Virus record (IMG/VR): IMGVR_UViG_3300018080_000104
Span: 1-64,000 of that record
Strand: one strand, 5' to 3'
DNA: 64,000 nt
Source: a virus
Of this stretch, positions 32,142 through 40,063 are shown piece by piece; position 1 is the stretch's first letter; each line of letters opens with the position of its first letter. The position numbers and the translations under genes are program-made. Under the pieces are notes generated by a model, which was not told the origin of the DNA, searched no databases, and saw nothing but the letters and a program-made list of their open reading frames with translations.

Positions 32142-32464
32142 TGTTTCTTATCCTTCTTGGTCAGTGGACCCGGTTCGAGACTGTCAAATTTCGGCTGTAT
32201 GCGTTCCAGCGGCAGATCGCATTGGTAAGTTTTAGCAATGCCGTCGTTAGCGCCCAATCGCAGCAGCTGTCTGACTTGTCTGCCTTTGTCATTTGTGGCA
32301 GCCACACGTGCTGCAACTTGACTTTGCTGGCCTTTGTAGAAATAGGGCTCGATGATAATCGTGGCGCCGGCGTGTTTCTTATCAGACGCCAACACTTCGC
32401 CTTTATCGTCCACGATTTTCCAAGTTCCTTCTATGGCCGTCGGTAAATCTATATGGAATTGCAT
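32138..32464 (-). CDS. Protein of unknown function (108 aa)
   Basis: AAGGATGTG lies before the ATG. The N-terminal half is beta-rich (TWKIVDDKGEVLASDKKHAGATIII); the C-terminal part is polar and ends basic. It overlaps the preceding gene by 62 nt and is coupled by ATGA to the poly-Ala gene. Function unknown. Confidence 0.62.
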   Translation of the reverse strand: MQFHIDLPTAIEGTWKIVDDKGEVLASDKKHAGATIIIEPYFYKGQQSQVAARVAATNDKGRQVRQLLRLGANDGIAKTYQCDLPLERIQPKFDSLEPGPLTKKDKKQ

Positions 32465-33164
32465 CGATCACATCCTTTCCAGTTATTTGCTGATATGCAT
32501 CCAAATGCGCTCGGAATGCTGAATTATGCCGATGTTGCAGTTCGCTGAAATCGCCGCTGAGCACTGCCCGCCCCATTGCGATGGTTTCCGGTCGGGGCGC
32601 CATTTGTACCATCCGCAGCGGAGCTGTTGGCGACGCTGCCGGACGGACTTCCCAACGCTGTTTATTGCCGTCAATGCAGAATACCGTTAATTTGATTGTC
32701 GGTATGTCTACAGTTAAAATACCGTGCCGCTCTAGCAGGACTGGATCCGGTATATCCAGCTCGCCGGAAAATGGCTGGCAAAATGATTTCTGCTTGTAAT
32801 CTACGCTGCACGCGCCGCCCAGAAATTCAAACAATGCCGGCCACAGCTCTTTGCGCACGCCACAGACCACGTTTCCCCACGTAATGTTGCCCAGCCCCGG
32901 AATCGGACATAGTCCTTCGATGATCGGCCTTACAAACGGTTGCAACAACAGCTGTGTACCAATCGGCTGACTCTCGTACCAATCGCCCACTGGATCTTCG
33001 TACGGATACGCGAAACCGGCATAGCTAAAAAAAGCGCCGTGATTGAAAAAATGCCACTCTTCAGCGTATTCGGAGAGCGCAAAACGGGCTGCCTGTGTTT
33101 CAGGCTGGCCCGTTGAGCGCTGCTCTTGCCACTCTTCGCCGGTCGGTTTGATGATGTTTGCCAT
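32403..33164 (-). CDS. Protein of unknown function (253 aa)
   Basis: The frame is open to 33218, but those 18 codons lie within the tRNA-like gene, so I take the ATG at 33164 (MANIIKPTGEEW), which directly follows its 3' end. No RBS is visible. The protein is Phe/Trp/Tyr-rich in its first half (EEWHFFNHGAFFSYAGFAYPY), with several Pro-Gly turns and a Cys/Val segment (TWGNVVCGVRKELWPALFEF). Function unknown. Confidence 0.65.
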   Translation of the reverse strand: MANIIKPTGEEWQEQRSTGQPETQAARFALSEYAEEWHFFNHGAFFSYAGFAYPYEDPVGDWYESQPIGTQLLLQPFVRPIIEGLCPIPGLGNITWGNVVCGVRKELWPALFEFLGGACSVDYKQKSFCQPFSGELDIPDPVLLERHGILTVDIPTIKLTVFCIDGNKQRWEVRPAASPTAPLRMVQMAPRPETIAMGRAVLSGDFSELQHRHNSAFRAHLDAYQQITGKDVIDAIPYRFTDGHRRNLENRGR

Positions 33165-33166
33165 AA

Positions 33167-33233
33167 AACGGCCTGCGGGATTCGAACCCGTGCCGGGGTT
33201 CATGAGCCCCAGCCGCACCTAGAACTCAGCCGT
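33167..33233 (-). tRNA. tRNA-like gene (CAU in an 8-nt anticodon loop), degenerate D arm
   Basis: T arm ACGGG-TTCGAAT-CCCGC (one A-C mismatch). Acceptor ACGGCTG/AGGCCGT has six good pairs, counting one G-U. Anticodon stem TGGGG/CCCCG carries an 8-nt loop (CTCATGAA) with CAT, the Met anticodon. The D region is short (about 15 nt) and does not give a clean standard stem. Length 67 nt, no encoded CCA. It could be a diverged tRNA, a tRNA-like structure or a remnant; expression is plausible from a promoter at 33311-33339. Confidence 0.45.
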
Positions 33234-33245
33234 CCAGTCGCCGGA

Positions 33246-33287
33246 GCCGACTATGCGGGACCGACCTCGAGATCGCCGGTAGTCGGC
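33246..33287 (-). other. Structured element upstream of the tRNA-like gene
   Basis: GCCGACTA pairs perfectly with TAGTCGGC around 26 nt with an inner partial stem. It sits between the promoter and the tRNA-like gene, so it would be in the 5' part of that transcript. A processing hairpin is possible. Confidence 0.4.
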
Positions 33288-33310
33288 CACGCGTTACTAA
33301 CTGTCAGTCC

Positions 33311-33339
33311 AATATACAATACGGGCATCCGAGAAGCAA
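33311..33339 (-). promoter_or_regulatory. Sigma70-like promoter (TTGCTT-N17-TATATT)
   Basis: TTGCTT and TATATT on the minus strand are spaced 17 nt apart, and a TG lies just before the -10. It lies between the stop of the zinc-finger gene and the tRNA-like gene. Confidence 0.5.
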
Positions 33340-33340
33340 G

Positions 33341-33985
33341 TCACGGATTTACTGCTACTCTCCGACAGAATCTCGTCGGTGTATATATACCCGGGTGCTT
33401 TCGGTCGCTGAAATTTGCAGGCACTATGTTCATACTGTCGGCAGTCTCTATTTGTCCTGCTGCTGCAGCCTTAAGCTTATTATCGCAGTAAATCTGCAGG
33501 GCAGCAGGATTACTACTAATAACGTCGATCTGCACAGCCTTTGCCAAATCGACCATTCCAGTCTTGTCGAGTCCCGAAGTATGCACCACGCTGAAAGTTC
33601 GCTTGGAATCGGATATAAACAACCTAAAGACCCAGTCGCGAAACGCCAACGGATGCGGATAAGGCGCAGTCTGTCGCCAGTTCAGCGGAGTAAAATATTT
33701 TATCGAATCCGATAACGGCAACAGTTCTACATACACCGTAAACACAGCACTACCAAAAACAGCATGCCCCATCAGCCGGCGATTCGGCACGTCGAAATCC
33801 CATCTATATATGATTGTAGGCTCATGTGTGTGCCGCATCCGCTTTGCTAGGCTCGCAAAATATGCTTCCATGCACTCTGCATGCACTACTCCGCCAGTAT
33901 TTGTAGTCCCTCGTGTATGAAAATAAGCGTAGTCACCTATTTTATTGGTACAAGAACTGCATCTCCAATCTCTCCAGCCGTTCAT
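33341..33985 (-). CDS. Protein with Cys/His N-terminal cluster (214 aa)
   Basis: ATGA coupling with the resolvase gene (33982-33985). The N-terminus has WRCSSCTNKIG and about 25 residues later HAECMEAYF, a possible zinc-binding treble-clef-like cluster. The rest has strands and turns (TIIYRWDFDVPN; AVFTVYVELLPL) and Arg/Lys-rich helices. No known family. Its position next to replication genes suggests DNA metabolism, without further support. Confidence 0.62.
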   Translation of the reverse strand: MNGWRDWRCSSCTNKIGDYAYFHTRGTTNTGGVVHAECMEAYFASLAKRMRHTHEPTIIYRWDFDVPNRRLMGHAVFGSAVFTVYVELLPLSDSIKYFTPLNWRQTAPYPHPLAFRDWVFRLFISDSKRTFSVVHTSGLDKTGMVDLAKAVQIDVISSNPAALQIYCDNKLKAAAAGQIETADSMNIVPANFSDRKHPGIYTPTRFCRRVAVNP

Positions 33986-34602
33986 TCGAAACCTTTGGAA
34001 TACTGTTCCAAGATCATAGCACAGACATGCATGGCGTCTGCAATATTATCTGCGCCAGTGCTTTTATAATCCGATGGGTTGAGGCGCACACCGTATGCTT
34101 CGTTAGCTGCCTTAATCATGGCTTCCTTGTCTGCAACGCCTTTGCCCGTTGCATATTTTTTGATTTCGCCAATACCGTATCCTTGTGCAGGGATTCCGCG
34201 CTCTTCGGCCCACGTCGTTACCGTGACCTTGAACGCGCCCAGCAGCTCAGCCGGCTTGGCTACTCTGGCAACAATTACGCCGACTGGCTTGCCCTGCAGC
34301 GACTGTGAATCGGGCGTAAAACGCACGTCTTCGTAGCCGATGATATCTGGCTGCAATATCGATAGAAACTGCTTCAGCCTGATCATCCGCAACGGTCCAG
34401 TATCATAGTCCCCCAACAATTTGAGAATCCATTGTCCAGCAAACAACTTAATTTTGCTGGATTGTCCAGGTTTGAAATCTGCCCACGCCACGCCACAGTT
34501 GTTGCCTAAATCGAGTCCTAGCGCGCGGTAATATCCTGCAGCTTTACCTGATACCTCCTTAGCAAACGCCTGCGGATCCTTCGTACTCATGAGTTTACTC
34601 AT
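33982..34602 (-). CDS. RuvC-like Holliday junction resolvase
   Basis: RNase H-fold residues are visible: ALGLDLGNNCGVAW (first catalytic Asp near residue 31), GYEDVRFTPD (Glu), and a C-terminal ADNIADAMHVC (third acidic). KKYATGKGVADKEAMIKAAN is the RuvC-type Lys/helix before the last acid. These enzymes cut four-way DNA junctions; phage members resolve replication intermediates before packaging. The gene overlaps the exonuclease gene by 8 nt. The first ATG is at 34602; another at 34590 is possible. Confidence 0.8.
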   Translation of the reverse strand: MSKLMSTKDPQAFAKEVSGKAAGYYRALGLDLGNNCGVAWADFKPGQSSKIKLFAGQWILKLLGDYDTGPLRMIRLKQFLSILQPDIIGYEDVRFTPDSQSLQGKPVGVIVARVAKPAELLGAFKVTVTTWAEERGIPAQGYGIGEIKKYATGKGVADKEAMIKAANEAYGVRLNPSDYKSTGADNIADAMHVCAMILEQYSKGFE

Positions 34603-35374
34603 AAGGCATTACCACCTCGTTGTCATCGTTGTGAAACTGGTCGATTAGCTCGGCTAGTCGTCGATGCTCTTCGACTAGATAATGCAACACCAGCGAATCA
34701 GTTCCAGATTTGTGCATATCGCCGGGCACTACATTAGCCTTGCGAAGCAAGCCGTATTTGGTATCGCAGTGGTGGTCTAAATTCCACTTAATCGGTGCTC
34801 TGATGCTGTAGATGCGCCTGGCCCAATCCTGCATACTTTCATCTACCATCGGCAGTGGCGAATAGACTTCTGGCAGCTGACTCGCCTTTTCGATAATGCC
34901 GCTGTCATAGACCAGGTTTGGATGGAACTCCCACTTGACTCGTAGCCAGTTATGGAAAGCCGCTTTCATGAACTCGACATCGAAGGCCCAGCCATTGTGC
35001 AATACCAGAATCTCTTGATTGTTCTCCGCCGTCTCGACAAGCGTGAGCAGATCTTCCAGCGCCTGGATAGCGTCAATGCCGTAGCGTCGCAAATACTCGT
35101 AAGTATGGTGAAGCACTTTTCCTTGCAATTTCATGGCTCGAGCAGCCCGCTGCAGATCCCGCTGTAACTCCAGCTGATCGACATCGGGATGCTTGGTCCA
35201 ATCTAGTATAACTTCCCGCGTTTCGATCGGCTGGCGATCTCGTACAACGGTGTAACCGTACGTACATGTCAATTGTACCTCCGGATTCAGCCCAGACGTC
35301 TCCAAATCGAGCGTCGTATAGTTGTCCGGAAAATTAAATCGACGCGCGAACTGCCTAAACCAGTGCTCTGCCAT
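34595..35374 (-). CDS. DnaQ-like 3'-5' exonuclease (DEDD superfamily)
   Basis: TTLDLETSGLNP (Asp23, Glu25) is ExoI. VLHNGWAFDVEFMKAAF holds ExoII (Asp), and a C-terminal HKSGTDSLVLHYL matches an ExoIII-type His/Asp pair. These nucleases degrade or proofread DNA or RNA. The chosen ATG is at 35374; in-frame sequence to 35467 overlaps the neighbour. The enzyme may supply proofreading or RNA processing in addition to the polymerase's own exonuclease domain. It lies in the replication region next to the resolvase. Confidence 0.78.
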   Translation of the reverse strand: MAEHWFRQFARRFNFPDNYTTLDLETSGLNPEVQLTCTYGYTVVRDRQPIETREVILDWTKHPDVDQLELQRDLQRAARAMKLQGKVLHHTYEYLRRYGIDAIQALEDLLTLVETAENNQEILVLHNGWAFDVEFMKAAFHNWLRVKWEFHPNLVYDSGIIEKASQLPEVYSPLPMVDESMQDWARRIYSIRAPIKWNLDHHCDTKYGLLRKANVVPGDMHKSGTDSLVLHYLVEEHRRLAELIDQFHNDDNEVVMPYE

Positions 35375-35423
35375 ATGTGCCACCAACTTTAATTCTCGTG
35401 TTACGAGCTGCGGTTTTTGTCGT

Positions 35424-35903
35424 TTATGTCTGTGGGGGCTGCCTATTGGCATTCTCGCTGTTTGCATTCAATTGTCTCTCAATGTCCTCAAGTAACTCTT
35501 TGAATACCAACGGAGGTGCTGAATCCGGCGCCCGCTGGTCTTTAATTCCAGCCCAAATAGCCGCAAGCATTACACGGCCAATTTCCACGTAGAAAGGAAC
35601 CTGCATAGTCGGCGGCAATTCCGAAAAGCCCGACTCCTGCATTGCCTCGTCCGGATTCTTCATCTGCACGACCATATTCAGCGCCTCGGCAAATTTGGCC
35701 GCCGCCGATACCATATCTTCGTATGTCCAACCGTGAGCATCGAAATATGGCTTGAACCATATATCCCAATGCTCTTCACTGTCTAGCTGCACCATTGCCG
35801 CGTGAATCATTCTAGCGCCGATAACCGCAACGTCTCGCATCGGATTATAAAAACTCTGGCGGGCATTGAAATTAGGATCCATCGGGCGTAGTTGTAATCC
35901 CAT
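35424..35903 (-). CDS. Protein of unknown function (159 aa)
   Basis: ATG at 35903 follows AAGGAAC. The N-terminus (MGLQLRPMDPNFNARQSF) precedes an alpha-helical middle (HWDIWFKPYFDAHGWTYEDMVSAAAKF). A C-terminal helix ends in an Asn-rich tail. No motif. It overlaps the upstream gene by 32 nt. The position in the replication block is the only clue to its role. Confidence 0.6.
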   Translation of the reverse strand: MGLQLRPMDPNFNARQSFYNPMRDVAVIGARMIHAAMVQLDSEEHWDIWFKPYFDAHGWTYEDMVSAAAKFAEALNMVVQMKNPDEAMQESGFSELPPTMQVPFYVEIGRVMLAAIWAGIKDQRAPDSAPPLVFKELLEDIERQLNANSENANRQPPQT

Positions 35904-36693
35904 TGCTAGTTCCTTGTAAACGGATTGTTTTGGGATGGGTGGCAGCCGAACATTCTGCATAACCTATTGGACACTCAAAACACGGATGAGTGAAATTATT
36001 GGGACACTTCCAGTTAACGCGAAAACGCTGACGGATTATGCCGCGGTTCCATTTTAGCAGTGAATTTGTCACAAACACTTCACGAAACCCCGGCTTGTTG
36101 AGCTTGCATTCTTGGGGATCGATCAGTCCGAGTAGCCGCAAATTTACAAGTTCATCGAGTCTGCGGAACGGATATTGCCGCCACCGCGCCGTAAAGCCGA
36201 CGCGCCTGGCTAGCACTCCGCAAAATTCAGTAGACCAAAATGTGCGTATGGTTAACGGACAAGGAGTACCGGCCAGAACGCGCAGATAAAACATGCCGCC
36301 ATAACGACCGCCCTGTGTTCTGTGTGGATCATACTGTCGCACCTGTAACGGCACCCACTCGCGATATTCCTGACTATCCCATGGAGGCACAGCAATGCCG
36401 TCTTGCAGCCGTTCTATGTTGGCTGCCAATCGCCACGCTGTTCGCTCAATGACTACCGGCGTTAGCATGATTCCTGCCAGATCATGTACACTATCGAAAA
36501 TTACCTGCTGTGTAACATTCGGCAAAGCGTCGACAATGTTATAGACAAATTGTTGGAACCGCCTGCCTTTTGCCACTGTATTGTAAAACGGCAGTAACGC
36601 CCAGTCTGCCAGTTTGCGTCTGAGCCTATCGTACCGCTTTAGGCTAAATCGCGGTACGGGGACACCAGATGTATTTTGACCGGCTGTAGCCAT
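35872..36693 (-). CDS. Protein of unknown function (273 aa)
   Basis: The N-terminus is basic (RFSLKRYDRLRRKLADW). The middle has helical and beta segments (IMLTPVVIERTAWRLAANIERL), and a Cys/His cluster (WKCPNNFTHPCFECPIGYAECSA) near the end may bind a metal. No domain is recognised. The Cys-rich end could be a [4Fe-4S] or zinc site; I cannot tell which. Confidence 0.6.
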   Translation of the reverse strand: MATAGQNTSGVPVPRFSLKRYDRLRRKLADWALLPFYNTVAKGRRFQQFVYNIVDALPNVTQQVIFDSVHDLAGIMLTPVVIERTAWRLAANIERLQDGIAVPPWDSQEYREWVPLQVRQYDPHRTQGGRYGGMFYLRVLAGTPCPLTIRTFWSTEFCGVLARRVGFTARWRQYPFRRLDELVNLRLLGLIDPQECKLNKPGFREVFVTNSLLKWNRGIIRQRFRVNWKCPNNFTHPCFECPIGYAECSAATHPKTIRLQGTSNGITTTPDGS

Positions 36694-36698
36694 GTCAT

Positions 36699-37262
36699 TT
36701 ATACAGACTGCGCCGCTTTGGCCTGCGCAATGATACCCTGTGCGCCGGACGTCAGTCTATGCGACGTGTTCCAGGCAGCTATTAGCCTCGTTCCGACGTC
36801 GTTGGCTATTGCCGTAAACATGGCATGAAAAGTCGGCAGCAATTCCGACGACAGGACGTTCATGTCCAGCTTGTATTCGCCGGGGCTCTCGCAATCAGTT
36901 ACCGGATAGTGGAAAGTCACAAACGGCAGATCGCCAACAGCGGCATCGGGATCAGTTGTTTTGATTTCCAGCTGCTGCAACACCTTCCGAAAGTAACGGA
37001 ATGCATCAGTCTGCCGCTGTACGTCGATGTTGGCGCTGATCAGTCCAGTGGCGTATTCGTCCAACGTCGGCAATCTCGGCGGCGGCGTTTCTTCTGCTGC
37101 AGGCGGTGGAGCTGGCTGCGTTGGCGGCTGCGCTGGCGGCTGCGCTGGCGGCTGTTGCTGTGGCGCGGCTGTTGCAGGTTGGCTTGGCGCTTGTTCGGCA
37201 ACACCAACTTGCTGTCCGAGCCTGATTCCCTGTAGACCCAAAGGCTGTAACGGCTGACCCAT
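36699..37262 (-). CDS. Pro/Gln-rich protein (187 aa)
   Basis: The N-terminal half is low complexity (PAQPPAQPPTQPAPPP). The C-terminal half is globular with strands and helices (LDEYATGLISANIDVQRQTDAFRYF; LSSELLPTFHAMFTAIANDVG). The repeat QPPA is also a short tandem in DNA (about 37122-37150). Function unknown. Confidence 0.6.
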   Translation of the reverse strand: MGQPLQPLGLQGIRLGQQVGVAEQAPSQPATAAPQQQPPAQPPAQPPTQPAPPPAAEETPPPRLPTLDEYATGLISANIDVQRQTDAFRYFRKVLQQLEIKTTDPDAAVGDLPFVTFHYPVTDCESPGEYKLDMNVLSSELLPTFHAMFTAIANDVGTRLIAAWNTSHRLTSGAQGIIAQAKAAQSV

Positions 37263-37271
37263 AATAATCTC

Positions 37272-37676
37272 CTATCTAATTCTAGCGGCAAACCCTAACC
37301 AATAGCGTAACGCGTGTGTCGTTGGTCGCAAATCCTCAATAGGCATACCCATAACGATATGGGTACGCACAGCATCGCAATATCGTTGTCCAAACCGCTG
37401 CCCCAAGTCAAACGCGACAACGAATAGTTTAGACAGGTCGAATGGCTCTTCGAGATTTATACCCACGCTGCTATATGGACATAGCGGAATCCGCATTAGA
37501 TCGCCGCTTCTGATTAGTGTCCAATCTTGCTGGGAGTGGTTTTCATTGGCAAAATCCAAAGGCGTAGCTCGCACATGCCAGATTTCGTTGCGCTTTCGCT
37601 CAAACGGCTGCTCTGGAATACGGCGATTCTCGACGAACCGCGTAATATTCATGAATTCGACTGTATGCTGCGTCAT
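37272..37676 (-). CDS. Protein of unknown function (134 aa)
   Basis: The N-terminus (MTQHTVEFMNITRFVENRR) precedes a beta-rich middle (NEIWHVRATPLDFANE; DLSKLFVVAFDLGQRFGQRY) and a final helix. No motif is recognised. It lies in a run of small genes around the glycosyltransferase. Confidence 0.58.
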   Translation of the reverse strand: MTQHTVEFMNITRFVENRRIPEQPFERKRNEIWHVRATPLDFANENHSQQDWTLIRSGDLMRIPLCPYSSVGINLEEPFDLSKLFVVAFDLGQRFGQRYCDAVRTHIVMGMPIEDLRPTTHALRYWLGFAARIR

Positions 37677-37688
37677 GCAGATTCTCTT

Positions 37689-38423
37689 TCATGTATTTGG
37701 CGAATATGTACGGCGATAGTCGCTGCCGCACCTAGCCGTCTTGCCCGAAGCTCCTCGCCGTTTGGCTTTCGAACACTGGCCTTTATCGTTGGCGTTGATA
37801 GCTACGCCCTTTTGCCAGCTCCGTATACGATATCCTTGTTGATGGCACAATGCTCCAAGCATAACATCTCCGCCGTCGTGTTGCAACTCTTGGATAGGCC
37901 AAGCGTGTTTTTTGAGGATTTCTGTCCGTATAGTCCACCAGCCGCCAGTAATAAACTTGATAGTGCCCGGTACAGCCAGCCCTGAATACCACGGCTGATC
38001 TTCTACGAAGTGCCGCTGATGCACCGTCATATGCGGCCACAAATAAAGGGCTCCAAGCATATCTGTGCCGGACATCGCGCTGAAAATCTTGGCAAAAAAA
38101 CCACCATCGTCGCTGTCTGGCAAAAGCCAGCTATCATCGTCAAACCACATTGTATACGGTGACTCAATCTGTATTTTGTGGAACAGCTGCCGCATCATTG
38201 GATATTTGTAATAGGGCGGCGATCCTGTCATAATTGTCATGGGCATCCTTGCGGAATACCTGTTTACCGCGTCTAATGTGGCTTGAGATACAGCATTCAA
38301 GCCCAGCCGCAAATCGAAATAGCCCCATCTTTCTTGATCGTGCAGCGATCGCAATAGCCGTTCAGCCAGTTTAGGATAGTCTCCAAACAGAAGACAACAA
38401 ACTGTGAACGGCTTTGCGATCAT
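37689..38423 (-). CDS. GT-A type glycosyltransferase (GT2-like)
   Basis: The N-terminus has VCCLLFGDYPKLAERLL (donor-domain start). MWFDDDSWLLP carries the metal-binding Asp cluster (DxD-like). TIKFITGGWWTIRTEIL and a downstream Asp/Gly region look like the acceptor side of GT2-type enzymes. It would transfer a sugar to an unknown acceptor. ATGA overlap links it to the preceding 90-aa gene. It joins a GT-B enzyme, a fucosyltransferase and two sulfotransferases elsewhere in the window. Confidence 0.7.
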   Translation of the reverse strand: MIAKPFTVCCLLFGDYPKLAERLLRSLHDQERWGYFDLRLGLNAVSQATLDAVNRYSARMPMTIMTGSPPYYKYPMMRQLFHKIQIESPYTMWFDDDSWLLPDSDDGGFFAKIFSAMSGTDMLGALYLWPHMTVHQRHFVEDQPWYSGLAVPGTIKFITGGWWTIRTEILKKHAWPIQELQHDGGDVMLGALCHQQGYRIRSWQKGVAINANDKGQCSKAKRRGASGKTARCGSDYRRTYSPNT

Positions 38424-38692
38424 TTCTTGATCCTCTTCTTTTCAGCGTATTTCTTGTTTGCCTGGTCCAGCCGGAACGCAGCTCCGTCGAACCATTTTGC
38501 GAGTTTACGACACTGTGCAGCATTGAGATCTATCATACCGAAAGCGTCGCAGGTAACTGTATCACAATGATCGCCATTTGCGTCAATTGTTGCTATAACG
38601 TCAAATCGCATCCAGCTGTCGTCTACTTGGCTTCCAGTTTCGTAGCCAATTGACCATGCCGAGTTTACGTATAGTCTCGCTCGTTCAAGCAT
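38420..38692 (-). CDS. Protein of unknown function (90 aa)
   Basis: GGAGACAG precedes the ATG, which overlaps the stop of the Cys-cluster gene. A beta-like start (ARLYVNSAWSIGYETGSQ) and Asp-rich centre (DSWMRFDVIATIDANGDHCDTVT) are followed by a Lys-rich end. Function unknown. Confidence 0.6.
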   Translation of the reverse strand: MLERARLYVNSAWSIGYETGSQVDDSWMRFDVIATIDANGDHCDTVTCDAFGMIDLNAAQCRKLAKWFDGAAFRLDQANKKYAEKKRIKK

Positions 38693-39095
38693 CTACTGTC
38701 TCCTGCAACAGCGGACACCTCCTTTTGGCATCCGCATAAGTCTGGATCTCCGGATCAGCGCGACAATGCCCAAATTTATTGTCGGCGCCGGCTACATAGT
38801 CTCGACACTTCCAGCACAATGGTATCGTCTCGCATGTAAAACCTTTGCACATGTCCGGCTTAGCAATATCATGTATAGCACACAAATTATCGTCAGTCAA
38901 AAATACGCAATGGGGTTTTTCTTCTGCGGTATCGGCCCAGAACTTCCGCATGTTCCTAACAAGCACACGCAGCCATTCTGGCGCAGTAGCGTCGGCGCCA
39001 TACGCGTCTAGCAAAGGCGGAATGGCGCCGTTATTGCGACAACAATCGCCGCATTTTTTACAGACAAACTCAGTTTGGTCGTTTGGTGCCGACAC
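38685..39095 (-). CDS. YkgJ-type Cys-cluster protein (136 aa)
   Basis: A GTG at 39095 follows AAAGGAG, and the preceding in-frame residues lie in the neighbour's coding sequence. The motif C-x2-C-x2-CC (VCKKCGDCCRN) and later C residues (PHCVFLTDDNLCAIHDIAKPDMC) match the YkgJ-like zinc/iron-chelating family, often linked to rRNA/protein modification or electron transfer. Function is not well established for the family. It overlaps the next gene by 26 nt. Confidence 0.7.
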   Translation of the reverse strand: MSAPNDQTEFVCKKCGDCCRNNGAIPPLLDAYGADATAPEWLRVLVRNMRKFWADTAEEKPHCVFLTDDNLCAIHDIAKPDMCKGFTCETIPLCWKCRDYVAGADNKFGHCRADPEIQTYADAKRRCPLLQETVDA

Positions 39096-40053
39096 GCCCT
39101 GCTCTCCTTTTTGCTGCTGCTTTCTTCTTTTCCGCTGCGGCAGCGCGTTTTGCCCGCGCTGCTGCATTGCGCATTGCGCCTAGATTGACACAATCGGCAT
39201 CTTCGTTTTCCTCGGCATCGAGCTGTCCTATTGCCTTTAGCCGCTCATGCAACGCTTTGCTCACATCATCCAATAATGCCAGTCCCGAACTGACCCGCAG
39301 CCGCAATTGCTGCAACATGGCACGAGCATCGTCTACTGCGGATGCCAACAACGGCTTCAGCTTGTTAGCTGGAATTGCTTCTACTTCTTTGGCTAAATCA
39401 TACGCGTCACCGGTCCAAGCATTGTCGTATTTGTTGACGAACTGGAAAGCTTGAACACGGATGTTCGCAGCACAATGCAACGGACTGCGCGGCGGTTTCG
39501 GCGCCGCTCCGGGGCTTCTGGCCTTCGTCGATTTGCCGGAATGGATAATGCTTTGCAACGTCTTCGTATCCCATCGTTCTTTTAATGCGCGCACAGCTAG
39601 CTTTTGCCTTTCGTTTTTATCGTTTACTTTTGCTAATGCTATCATATGCCCTACATACAGGCGAATATTTGCTTCGCCGGCCATTCGCTGCAGTTCTTGA
39701 TATTTGGCCTTGGTAGGCCAGCACTTATAGATGGTTACGCAGTTACTCAGCGTCGAATGCGATTTGAATCCGAGCGCAGCCGACATGATCCCGACCAAGT
39801 GTGCGCCGTACTGGCAATACTTGCCGTTATCCTTTTTGGCTGCCGATTCTTTCATCGCTTTGGCCAGGTCTCGTCCAGTTTCCCAGTAGAATTCGAGCTC
39901 ATGGCCCAGCTGCCGATCGACGTTCTGCTTGAGCTTCTTGTAAAGCTTAACGCCTTCGGCCGTAAGTAACGCTATCGCCTGTTCCGGCGATAATTCTGCC
40001 AATACCAGTTTGGTTTCTGACTCCTGCGGTGTAGTTTTAACCAACGCGCCCAT
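39070..40053 (-). CDS. Protein of unknown function, basic C-terminus (327 aa)
   Basis: AAGGAG lies before the ATG. A helical N-terminal half (KLYKKLKQNVDRQLGHELEFYWETGRDLAKAM; NIRLYVGHMIALAKV) may be DNA-binding. The C-terminus is Ala/Lys/Arg-rich (ARAKRAAAAEKKKAAAKRR). It could be a replication-associated or nucleoid-type protein; I do not recognise a family. Confidence 0.6.
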   Translation of the reverse strand: MGALVKTTPQESETKLVLAELSPEQAIALLTAEGVKLYKKLKQNVDRQLGHELEFYWETGRDLAKAMKESAAKKDNGKYCQYGAHLVGIMSAALGFKSHSTLSNCVTIYKCWPTKAKYQELQRMAGEANIRLYVGHMIALAKVNDKNERQKLAVRALKERWDTKTLQSIIHSGKSTKARSPGAAPKPPRSPLHCAANIRVQAFQFVNKYDNAWTGDAYDLAKEVEAIPANKLKPLLASAVDDARAMLQQLRLRVSSGLALLDDVSKALHERLKAIGQLDAEENEDADCVNLGAMRNAAARAKRAAAAEKKKAAAKRRAGRVGTKRPN

Positions 40054-40063
40054 AACTTTCTCC

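Noticed and set aside
33015-33035. TTTTTTTAGCTATGCC matching the terminator tail, inside the 253-aa gene
   Set aside because: No hairpin precedes it and it reads as ordinary codons, so it is taken as coincidence.
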